The notes beneath the pieces were generated by a model. That model ran no database searches and was not told the origin of the DNA. It was given only the letters and a program-made list of their open reading frames with translations. From contig CALGYY010000152.1 of NCBI GenBank assembly GCA_937934705.1, positions 1 through 9,346 of the forward strand: a stretch of 9,346 nt of DNA, written 5' to 3'. The translations under genes were made by a program, and so were the position numbers. This stretch comes from an uncultured Bacteroidota bacterium (GTDB lineage Bacteria > Bacteroidota > Bacteroidia > Bacteroidales > CAIWKO01). This document shows, piece after piece, positions 1 through 5,762 of this stretch; position 1 is the stretch's first letter, and the number at the start of each line of letters is the position of its first letter.

Positions 1-427
1 GGGTTTGTTTGAGTTTTTCTTCCAGTTGGGTGAGTTCTTCGACCGTTATTTCGAATGTATCTGCATATTTTTTCAGCACTTCAGGTTTAAGCTTGCTGAA
101 ATGGCCCGGTTTCAGGTGTTTTTTAACTTTCCAGGCCGGGATTCCTGTAAATTCAGCACAAAGTTTCACATCCATGATGCACTTCACCATGAAATAGCCG
201 ATGGGACTCATTTCACCCCGGAGCACCTTATCACGGGCATCGTTCATGCGTTCCTGAACGATGATCCAGGTTTGGGTATTCACGATTTCCTTGGCGCCCC
301 AGTTGGCGATCATTTTTCTTTCCCAGTGGCCGTTCTGGTCGAGTGAGTAGTGGAAGATCTCAAAATCAGATTTGGCGACCATGTCGTCAGGAGTCGGCAG
401 GTCGGGGGTTTTGTTCTCGTCGTTCAT
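1..427 (-). CDS. Unknown protein with HTH-like C-terminal segment (partial, 3' end outside window)
   Basis: An open frame reads from an ATG at 427 leftward with no stop through base 1, giving 142 complete codons, so the C-terminus is missing. I do not recognise the family. The N-terminus (residues 1-20) is polar and looks disordered, and there is no signal peptide or membrane segment, which suggests a cytoplasmic protein. Residues about 86-136 (VKLCAEFTGIPAWKVKKHL, then KLKPEVLKKYADTFEITVEEL) follow the layout of a lambda-repressor/XRE-type helix-turn-helix: a helix, a 'tGi...v' turn, a second helix, then 'l.kyA..f.itveeL'. Whether it binds DNA is inference. A -7 promoter box lies just upstream at 481-488, so it probably has its own transcript and is not simply the tail of the lipid operon. 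The start is the first ATG after that box. It could be a regulator or a small structural protein with a similar helical bundle. Confidence 0.72.
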   Translation of the reverse strand, partial: MNDENKTPDLPTPDDMVAKSDFEIFHYSLDQNGHWERKMIANWGAKEIVNTQTWIIVQERMNDARDKVLRGEMSPIGYFMVKCIMDVKLCAEFTGIPAWKVKKHLKPGHFSKLKPEVLKKYADTFEITVEELTQLEEKLKQT

Positions 428-480
428 AGGCGATTGAAGTCTTGTTTATTGAGTAAGGGTTTGATTTGGAAACAGGGGTG

Positions 481-488
481 CAAAGGTA
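481..488 (-). promoter_or_regulatory. Bacteroidota -7 promoter box for the 427..1 gene
   Basis: Read on the minus strand this is TACCTTTG, a perfect match to the Bacteroidota -7 consensus TAnnTTTG. It lies in the 110-bp gap between the dehydratase-like gene and the partial gene. At the expected 19-21 bp upstream there is no TTTG; the nearest T-rich element (TTTC) is too close, at about 16 bp. The spacer is very AT-rich. If used, transcription would start near 475 and leave a leader of roughly 45-50 nt before the ATG at 427. The intact -7 box supports a promoter; the poor -33 box limits confidence. Confidence 0.5.
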
Positions 489-537
489 GGAATAATTTTT
501 ATATGAAAGCAGACTGAATTACCTGTGTCAGTGAGAC

Positions 538-969
538 TCAGGCAGCGGGCTGTCTGACCAGGAAAATTTTCATTTCGCACTCGGCCACAAGCTGGGCCTG
601 CCAGAAGACACAACCCCTGATAATCGTGGCATCCATAACCTGGTGTTCAACGCAGATTTCAGTGGTCAGTTCACTGAATACCTCAGGCATGAAATGGATC
701 ACGAGGTTTTTGATCGCACCTATAAAACCAACAGGGACTTCCTCCTGGCTGTTTCTGCAGATCCAGCCGACACCGGCTGCCGCAGATTGGGCGATGTTCT
801 CAATGATTCCCGGCTCCCTGAACAGTCCGTCCATCACGAAGATATTATCGGGCTGAACAGTTAGTCCCGTAATGGTTTTTCCTTCTTCAGCAGCGATAAG
901 TTTATCGATCATGACGATCGGTGGCCGTTGCGGAATCAGCTTGAGTATATTTTCACCTTCCAGTAACAT
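538..969 (-). CDS. Hotdog-fold 3-hydroxyacyl-ACP dehydratase-like protein (ApeP/FabZ-like)
   Basis: A 143-residue protein of the length usual for single hotdog-fold acyl-ACP dehydratases. Visible motifs are IPQRPPIVMIDKL (residues 12-24), matching the FabZ/ApeP N-terminal 'LPHR.P.lliD' motif, and EPGIIENIAQSAAA (52-65), matching the 'PG...E..AQ' central helix with its acidic catalytic residue (E57). The expected role is removal of water from 3-hydroxyacyl chains on the operon's ACP. It departs from canonical FabZ in two ways: the GHFPG histidine is absent (NIFVMDGLF occupies that region), and the N-terminal His of ApeP-like proteins is Gln (Q14). The Gln may be normal for Bacteroidota members of this group, as I recall similar LIPQRPP starts. 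It is the last gene of the operon, 43 bp after the radical SAM gene. Catalysis is therefore inferred; a non-catalytic or thioesterase-like role is possible. Confidence 0.82.
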   Translation of the reverse strand: MLLEGENILKLIPQRPPIVMIDKLIAAEEGKTITGLTVQPDNIFVMDGLFREPGIIENIAQSAAAGVGWICRNSQEEVPVGFIGAIKNLVIHFMPEVFSELTTEICVEHQVMDATIIRGCVFWQAQLVAECEMKIFLVRQPAA

Positions 970-1012
970 ATCTGTTGGATTTAGGGTTTATTTCTTTTTC
1001 TGAGGATTGCTC

Positions 1013-2383
1013 TCAACTGATCAGGTATTCCCACAGTGGTCCCTTTTTGTTCCTGAGTTTTCGCATCCTGTTGGTAATGACTGAAGTATCCTCATCAGGG
1101 AAGACCCACCGACGACCAGTTGCTTTAGCCCTGCTTTTGAGGCTGGATAAGTCAACTTCTTTACTGATGTAATATTTGGGTTCGATCAGTTCATCATCCG
1201 GCGAGATGCAACCTTCTTTAAGTGCCAGTTGGTACAGAGGCGTTCCCGGGTATATCCGCATGCCCACAAAAGGAAAGAAAACGGTCCTTTGGATCTGCCT
1301 GGAGTTGGCAAAGGTTTCGTCGATGGTTTCATCGCTTTCTCCATATCCGGCCAAAATGAGGAAATGGGCGTAATCGATTTCAAGTTTTCTGCATATTTCT
1401 GACTGAACCAGGATATCTTCCACAGTAAAGTGTTTTCCGTAGGCTTTCAGTACCCGGTCACTGATCGATTCCGTTCCGAATTCAACGTGAACAAGACCTG
1501 ATTTCTTGAAGAGGGCGAGGGTCTTTTCATCCATCCCCCTTGGGAAGAAATACGCCCCCCAGTGGATATGAATACCGCTTGTAATGATACGTTCTGCCAG
1601 TTCAATGTTGTAATCCTGCTTCATATTGAAGACCGAATCGGTGAAGAAAACATAGTCGATCCCCTTGTGAAGATATAAGTCCTTCAGGGTTTCGACCACC
1701 TTTTCAGCATTCAGGGTTCTTACCTGGTGGCCTTCAATGATAGGATATGTGCAGTAGATGCAATGAAAAGGGCAACCCCGCTTGGTCTGTATGTTCAGCA
1801 TACCGCTGTTCTGCCAGTAGAAGTCAACCAGCCCTTTGTCGAATTGGAGATTGGGACAGGAGTATGCATTGCGGCCCTGGTTGAAAACCGTTTTGCCTTC
1901 TCTTCGGTAAAGGAGTCCTTCGATATGGTCAACGTCACGCTTTTCTTCTATAGCACTGATCAGCTGATGCAGTGATACTTCTCCTTCTCCGGCAATGGCA
2001 TAATCGGGCTGCAGCAGATTGAAAAGCTTCTCAGGAAAAATGGAGAAGCCGGCACCTCCGATAATACTGACGTGCGGCTGCCGGTAATTCTTTCTGAGCG
2101 CGTCGAGAATCTTTTGGTAACCACCGATGAAATTGACCGGATCGTAAGAATTCACACCGTCGATATTCCGCAGGGAAACCGCGATGTATCCCGGCTGAAA
2201 ATCCTGCAGCAGGATCACAAACTCATCCTCATTTCCGAAGTTAAAGTCGAAAGAACGGATCTCGCAGTCAGGCATCTGTTCTTGCAGGTAAGTCGTCAGA
2301 TAGGCAACGCCCAGAGGGTAAACAGGGTAGGGGGTAGTGAGCCTGTTGGCAGAAACAATGAGTATTTTGATCGGCGTCTTCAT
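1013..2383 (-). CDS. B12-binding/radical SAM enzyme, lipid-biosynthesis type
   Basis: A 456-residue cobalamin-dependent radical SAM enzyme. Residues about 5-145 form the B12-binding Rossmann-like domain: YPLGVAYLTTYL (22-33), IIGGAGFS (107-114), DYAIAGEGE (127-135). The usual DxHxxG cobalamin-ligating motif is not seen, as in several members of this class. The radical SAM core follows, with the [4Fe-4S] motif CPFHCIYC (C204, C208, C211) and a later FFTDSVF strand (246-252). Such enzymes methylate or cyclise unactivated carbons. Among lipid genes the likely substrate is an acyl chain on ACP or in a lipid; this is inference. The start at 2383 gives an ATGA overlap with the upstream acyltransferase stop, indicating translational coupling; the longer frame to 2491 reads inside that gene and is rejected. 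From memory, the family name is 'lipid biosynthesis B12-binding/radical SAM protein'. The class is certain, the reaction unknown. Confidence 0.93.
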   Translation of the reverse strand: MKTPIKILIVSANRLTTPYPVYPLGVAYLTTYLQEQMPDCEIRSFDFNFGNEDEFVILLQDFQPGYIAVSLRNIDGVNSYDPVNFIGGYQKILDALRKNYRQPHVSIIGGAGFSIFPEKLFNLLQPDYAIAGEGEVSLHQLISAIEEKRDVDHIEGLLYRREGKTVFNQGRNAYSCPNLQFDKGLVDFYWQNSGMLNIQTKRGCPFHCIYCTYPIIEGHQVRTLNAEKVVETLKDLYLHKGIDYVFFTDSVFNMKQDYNIELAERIITSGIHIHWGAYFFPRGMDEKTLALFKKSGLVHVEFGTESISDRVLKAYGKHFTVEDILVQSEICRKLEIDYAHFLILAGYGESDETIDETFANSRQIQRTVFFPFVGMRIYPGTPLYQLALKEGCISPDDELIEPKYYISKEVDLSSLKSRAKATGRRWVFPDEDTSVITNRMRKLRNKKGPLWEYLIS

Positions 2384-3279
2384 GCTTGAGTTTTCCAGAA
2401 TGGATAGTAATTGAACCATTGCAGGGGGTACATTCTGACCTTTTCCTCGAGGGCAAGGGCGTATTGCTCCACCATCTCCCGGGTAAAGCATTCGCGCTCA
2501 GCCAGGGTCCTGAAACAGCGGACCTTTTGAGGCGGAGTAGCAAAGAAATGATAATGGGTTTTGCTTTCTTTCATCGCAAAAGCAAAGGTAACAGGAACGT
2601 CGAATTTAGCAGCCATAGAAAAGGGCCCGGCTGGAAAGAGCGCTGTTTTTCCCATGAAACGGATCGGGTAAACCTTGTTCCCTTCGATGAAACGATCCCC
2701 GTTCATAGCAATGATTTCCCTATTGGATAAGGCCGTTTTGATCTCATTGAGGTGCGACATATCCTCACGGATTATGATCACACTCATGTTTTTCTCCGTC
2801 ATCACATCATTGAGATAGCGACTGATCTGCTGATGCTCTGCATCAAACATAAGTACATGGATTCGGGTCTGCAGTCTTTCCAGCAGTTGCCCGGCAATTT
2901 CCCAGTTCCCGATGTGGGCATTGATCAGAATCCCGCCAGTGCCTTCACTAACCAACTGACGCAGGTATTCCTCACCTTCGAAATTGAAGGTATAGCGTGA
3001 TTTCATTCCCGACAAGACCGCGATCTTGTCAACCAGTGTTTTGCCCAGGGTGCAGAAATTCAGGTAGGTGGAAATAAAGGCTTTCCAGGAACCATAATGG
3101 TGTATTTGCCTGAAATAAAAGTAGATGGAGCGGTATGCCTTTCTTGAGAAGAAAACAAAATACCAGGCCACCAGATAAAGAAAGAAATAGGCAAAGCCTA
3201 TTCCCAGGGTCTTTATAAAAAAAACAAAGATCTTATAGCCAATTAACCCCCCGCGGGTTCTACCATCCCATTTTGTCAT
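2380..3279 (-). CDS. LpxL/HtrB-family lysophospholipid acyltransferase
   Basis: A 299-residue member of the lipid A lauroyl/myristoyl acyltransferase family (LPLAT superfamily), near the family's usual 290-320 residues. A hydrophobic N-terminal segment (about 13-44) should anchor it to the inner membrane. The catalytic HX4E motif is intact as NAHIGNWE (H122, E127), followed by the conserved AMNGDR block (191-196) and the FPAGPFSMAAKFDVPV stretch (215-230), typical of the family. It should transfer an acyl group from ACP to a lipid or glycolipid hydroxyl. Because it sits directly between a dedicated ACP and a B12/radical SAM enzyme, the donor is probably the specialised chain made by this operon; the acceptor cannot be read. 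It starts 39 bp after the ACP gene, and its TGA overlaps the next ATG by four bases. A housekeeping lipid A secondary acyltransferase is the alternative, but the context argues against it. Confidence 0.92.
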   Translation of the reverse strand: MTKWDGRTRGGLIGYKIFVFFIKTLGIGFAYFFLYLVAWYFVFFSRKAYRSIYFYFRQIHHYGSWKAFISTYLNFCTLGKTLVDKIAVLSGMKSRYTFNFEGEEYLRQLVSEGTGGILINAHIGNWEIAGQLLERLQTRIHVLMFDAEHQQISRYLNDVMTEKNMSVIIIREDMSHLNEIKTALSNREIIAMNGDRFIEGNKVYPIRFMGKTALFPAGPFSMAAKFDVPVTFAFAMKESKTHYHFFATPPQKVRCFRTLAERECFTREMVEQYALALEEKVRMYPLQWFNYYPFWKTQA

Positions 3280-3318
3280 TCATACAGATATAAAAGGGCC
3301 ATGCCGTGGCAATGCCTA

Positions 3319-3567
3319 TCAGTCTGTTTTGGCCCGTTCGATCACGTAATCGTAAAAATCCTGCAGGGTTTTTACGTTAATCATGTCTTCGCCTTTAACC
3401 TTGAAGCCAAAATTCTTTTCGATGATCACAATAATATCTACGAAATCAAGGCTGTCGATGCCCAGGTCATTCTTGAGGTGTGCCGATGGTTGCAGTTGTT
3501 CTTCTTCTAGTTCAAACTCTTCAATCAGGAATGCATTGATCTTACCGATGATCTCCTCTTTCGTCAT
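3319..3567 (-). CDS. Acyl carrier protein (dedicated)
   Basis: An 82-residue acidic protein of normal ACP length. The 4'-phosphopantetheine attachment motif is seen as LGIDSLDFVDII, with Ser39 as the modified residue. The four-helix ACP pattern is intact: helix 1 about 3-17, helix 2 beginning at the DSL, and the C-terminal helix about 67-79. It carries growing acyl chains as thioesters for the neighbouring ketosynthase, reductase and dehydratase-like proteins, and is a probable donor for the acyltransferase. It differs from a typical housekeeping ACP in reading DSLDFVDIIVIIEKNF where AcpP reads DSLDTVELVMALEEEF, so it looks pathway-specific. It lies 39 bp from genes on each side. A possible additional promoter overlaps the end of the upstream ketosynthase gene. 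Confidence 0.95.
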   Translation of the reverse strand: MTKEEIIGKINAFLIEEFELEEEQLQPSAHLKNDLGIDSLDFVDIIVIIEKNFGFKVKGEDMINVKTLQDFYDYVIERAKTD

Positions 3568-3601
3568 ACAGTCTGTCGTTATTGGTTAAAAAATGAGCTT
3601 G

Positions 3602-3631
3602 CAAAGTTAAGTAAGTTTCTTGATTATCAAA
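3602..3631 (-). promoter_or_regulatory. Possible internal promoter ahead of the ACP gene
   Basis: On the minus strand, TTTG (3631-3628) is followed after 18 bp by TAACTTTG (3609-3602), which fits the Bacteroidota TTTG / TAnnTTTG pattern one base short of the usual 19-21 bp spacing. The TAA of the -7 box is also the ketosynthase stop codon, so part of the match is forced by coding sequence. If active it would give extra transcript for ACP and downstream genes, starting around 3596 with a leader of about 30 nt. Confidence 0.35.
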
Positions 3632-4827
3632 GAAGAATTTGTGCCGCCAAAACCAAAGGAATTGCTGAGGAAGGTGCTGATCTTCTTGTCGGTAGCTTTT
3701 GTGATGATATTAAGATGCTTCGAATGATCATCCCCCTCTTCAAAATTGATATTCGGTGCAATGAAGTCGTTTTGCATCATCAGCAGACTGTAAACGATTT
3801 CACTTGCGCCGGCCATCCAGCATTCATGTCCGGTCATGGATTTGGTGGAACTGACCGGGGTTTTGCACTGCCCGAAGACTTCATTGAGGGCCATGGCCTC
3901 ATTAGCGTCACCGTTGGGGGTGGAGGTTGCATGGGCATTGATGTAATCGATGTCGGATGGTGTCATTCCGGCATCCTTCAGCGACATATTCATTGCCCTG
4001 AGCAGACCTTCGACGTTCGACTGGCTGATGTGTTCGCCGTTGCTTGAAAAGCCATAACCTGTGATTTCTCCCAAAATCGGAGCCCCGCGTCTGACGGCTG
4101 ACTCATAACTTTCGAGTACCAGTGTTGCGGCACCGCCACTGGGAACAAGTCCGTCCCGGTTGCGGTCGAAAGGCCGTGATGCTTTTGCAGGTTCATTTTC
4201 ACGTACTGAAAAAGCACTGAGGGCATCGAAACTTCCCATGGAGTATTCATTCAGTTCCTGGGCACCGCCACAAACCACCATTTCCTGCAGACCCCATTTG
4301 ATGAACAGGTAGCCGAGTCCGATACTGTGCGACCCGCTGGCACATGCTGCAGAAATCGTGAAGTTGATCCCTCTGAGTTTAAACAGTACCGAGAGGTTCA
4401 TGGTGACCGTTGAGTTCATCGACTGAAAGATGAATCCGGAGCCCAGGAGCATGGTGTCTTTCTTTTCCCTGACAATATCAGTTGATTCAATGACTGCCTT
4501 TGCAGAACTGTCGTTACCGAATAGTATCCCGGCCTGAACCTTTTCAAGGTAATCCTGTTCGAGCTGAGCCGTTTTTAAGGCCTCCAGTGTAGAAAGGTAT
4601 GCGTACTCTCCCTGTTCGGCCATGCCAACCCTCATCCGGCGGTCGACCATGCCTTTCAGGTTGGGTTTTTCAACTGTACCTGTAAGCGCAGAACGAAATC
4701 CCATTTCTTTCCTTACGGGGTCGAATACAATACCCGAACGTCCCTCGTAAAGAGATTGCTTAACCTCCTCGAGGTTTTTGCCAATACAGGAATAGATGCC
4801 CATTCCGGTGATCACCACTCTGTTCAT
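3607..4827 (-). CDS. Beta-ketoacyl-ACP synthase (FabF/FabB type)
   Basis: A 406-residue condensing enzyme, typical in length for KAS I/II. The Cys-His-His triad is complete: C162 in SAACASGSHSIG, H299 in NAHATSTPNGD and H334 in TKSMTGH, with K329 before it and the family C-terminal NSFGFGGTNSS (388-398). It should extend acyl-ACP by decarboxylative condensation with malonyl-ACP, so it is an active elongating synthase and not a chain-length-factor partner. The residues after H334 read ECWMAGASE, where E. coli FabF has LLGAAGAVE; I recall this variant from other Bacteroidota synthases. The start ATG at 4827 is 14 bp after the fabG-type stop, and no other start is well placed. With its own reductase, ACP and dehydratase-like gene, it is more likely part of a secondary pathway than housekeeping fatty-acid synthesis. 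Product length and saturation cannot be read from the sequence. Confidence 0.95.
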   Translation of the reverse strand: MNRVVITGMGIYSCIGKNLEEVKQSLYEGRSGIVFDPVRKEMGFRSALTGTVEKPNLKGMVDRRMRVGMAEQGEYAYLSTLEALKTAQLEQDYLEKVQAGILFGNDSSAKAVIESTDIVREKKDTMLLGSGFIFQSMNSTVTMNLSVLFKLRGINFTISAACASGSHSIGLGYLFIKWGLQEMVVCGGAQELNEYSMGSFDALSAFSVRENEPAKASRPFDRNRDGLVPSGGAATLVLESYESAVRRGAPILGEITGYGFSSNGEHISQSNVEGLLRAMNMSLKDAGMTPSDIDYINAHATSTPNGDANEAMALNEVFGQCKTPVSSTKSMTGHECWMAGASEIVYSLLMMQNDFIAPNINFEEGDDHSKHLNIITKATDKKISTFLSNSFGFGGTNSSLIIKKLT

Positions 4828-4841
4828 CTGCTTATGATTTT

Positions 4842-5573
4842 TTATGTGTATAAACCGCCATTGACGGAGATCACCTCGCCGGTAATGTAGGACGATTTCT
4901 CCGAGGCCAGAAAGGCGACAACATCTGCAACCTCTTCGGGTTTGCCGAAACGCCCCAGCGGGATCATCATTTTGGCCTGATTCTCATCGATGCCTTCCAC
5001 CATGTCAGTTTTGATAAAACCGGGGGCCACAGCATTCACTGTGACGTTCTTTTTGCCGGTTTCCTGGGCAATGGCTTTGGTAGCACCAATAACAGCCGCC
5101 TTGGCAGCAGAATAATTGGCCTGGCCCGGCAAACCTTTGATCCCGGATAAGGATACGATGTTTATGATGCGCCCGTATTTGTTAATCAGCATGTCTTTGA
5201 GTAACCTCCTGGTGATGAAGAAAAAACCATGAAGATTCGTCTGGATGACATCCATCCACTCTTCATTCTTCATCCACATCATCAGGGCGTCTTTACGGAT
5301 CCCAGCATTGTTGACCAAAATGGAAATGTGCTGGTCGGGGTTCTTTTCATACCAGTTATCCATTGCCTTTTCAAACCCCTCCTGATTTCCAATATCAAAC
5401 GGCATCAGCTCTCCTGTCCCACCGGCGGATTTAACCACTTCCAGGGTATTGAGTGCCTCCTGCTCATTCGAACGATAATTGATCAGTATGTGATGACCAC
5501 TCTCGGCCAGCTTTTCACAGATGGATTTTCCTATCCCACGGGATCCACCCGTAACCAGCGCTATTCTTTTCAT
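4842..5573 (-). CDS. fabG: 3-oxoacyl-ACP reductase, FabG-type SDR
   Basis: A 243-residue classical short-chain dehydrogenase/reductase, the usual FabG length. The NADP(H)-binding motif is TGGSRGIG (8-15), the structural NNAG is at 88-91, and the catalytic residues are N113, S141, Y154 and K158 (ANYSAAK), with the S-to-Y spacing of 13 found in FabG. The C-terminus ends with SYITGEVISVNGGLYT, also FabG-like. It should reduce 3-oxoacyl-ACP to 3-hydroxyacyl-ACP after the ketosynthase step. It is the first gene of the operon. I chose the ATG at 5573: an upstream in-frame TTG at 5597 falls inside the promoter -7 box and would precede the predicted transcript start. There is no clear Shine-Dalgarno, only an A-rich leader. 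The gene may be a pathway-specific fabG paralogue and not the housekeeping copy. Confidence 0.95.
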   Translation of the reverse strand: MKRIALVTGGSRGIGKSICEKLAESGHHILINYRSNEQEALNTLEVVKSAGGTGELMPFDIGNQEGFEKAMDNWYEKNPDQHISILVNNAGIRKDALMMWMKNEEWMDVIQTNLHGFFFITRRLLKDMLINKYGRIINIVSLSGIKGLPGQANYSAAKAAVIGATKAIAQETGKKNVTVNAVAPGFIKTDMVEGIDENQAKMMIPLGRFGKPEEVADVVAFLASEKSSYITGEVISVNGGLYT

Positions 5574-5594
5574 AGCATTGAATTTTTGCGGATG

Positions 5595-5625
5595 CAAAGA
5601 TAGTTATTTTCAGTAAGATAGCAAA
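5595..5625 (-). promoter_or_regulatory. Bacteroidota-type promoter of the lipid operon
   Basis: On the minus strand, TTTG (5625-5622) and TATCTTTG (5602-5595) are separated by exactly 19 bp, a full match to the Bacteroidota -33 TTTG / -7 TAnnTTTG consensus. Transcription would begin near 5590, leaving a leader of only about 15-20 nt before the fabG-type ATG at 5573. The -33 box lies in a 10-bp palindrome, CAAAGCTTTG (5622-5631), which might be an operator or chance. This is the only strong promoter upstream of the six operon genes and it supports the chosen fabG start. Confidence 0.75.
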
Positions 5626-5708
5626 GCTTTGTAATAAGCACGATAGCAGTTGTTTATCGCCGTCCGGTGAGGCCTGTCAGGGGAAGTCCGCAGCTTATGA
5701 CTGATCAT

Positions 5709-5743
5709 AAAAAAAAGGAGGCTGCCCGTAGTAGGCAGCCTCC
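5709..5743 (-). terminator. Intrinsic terminator of the repeat-protein gene
   Basis: A perfect 10-bp inverted repeat, GGAGGCTGCC (5717-5726) and GGCAGCCTCC (5734-5743), with a 7-base loop. On the minus strand it is followed by eight T residues (5716-5709). It lies about 20 bp after the stop codon of the giant repeat protein, and separates that transcript from the lipid operon promoter downstream at 5625. Confidence 0.93.
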
Positions 5744-5762
5744 CGTGTTCAGAGACCCGTTT

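Noticed and set aside
5..346. Plus-strand open frame of 113 residues at the left edge
   Set aside because: It is antisense to the minus-strand frame from 427, which has a better composition, an HTH-like pattern and a promoter box.
428..537. Terminator after the dehydratase-like gene
   Set aside because: Only a four-base inverted repeat (CTGA/TCAG) with no T-run is visible, so no intrinsic terminator can be supported; read-through or factor-dependent termination is possible.
2384..2491. N-terminal extension of 36 codons on the radical SAM gene
   Set aside because: It lies wholly inside the acyltransferase gene, its translation is Pro/Gly-rich and unlike the family, and the ATG at 2383 gives a natural ATGA coupling and starts right at the first beta strand.
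538..5573. Calling the operon a flexirubin/aryl polyene or a ladderane cluster
   Set aside because: The window lacks the aromatic starter genes, second ketosynthase/chain-length factor and thioesterase expected for aryl polyenes, and the phytoene-desaturase-like genes discussed for ladderanes. Gene content overlaps both but proves neither.
5574..5597. TTG start eight codons upstream for the FabG-type reductase
   Set aside because: The TTG is part of the promoter -7 box and would not be in the transcript; the ATG at 5573 aligns with usual FabG starts.
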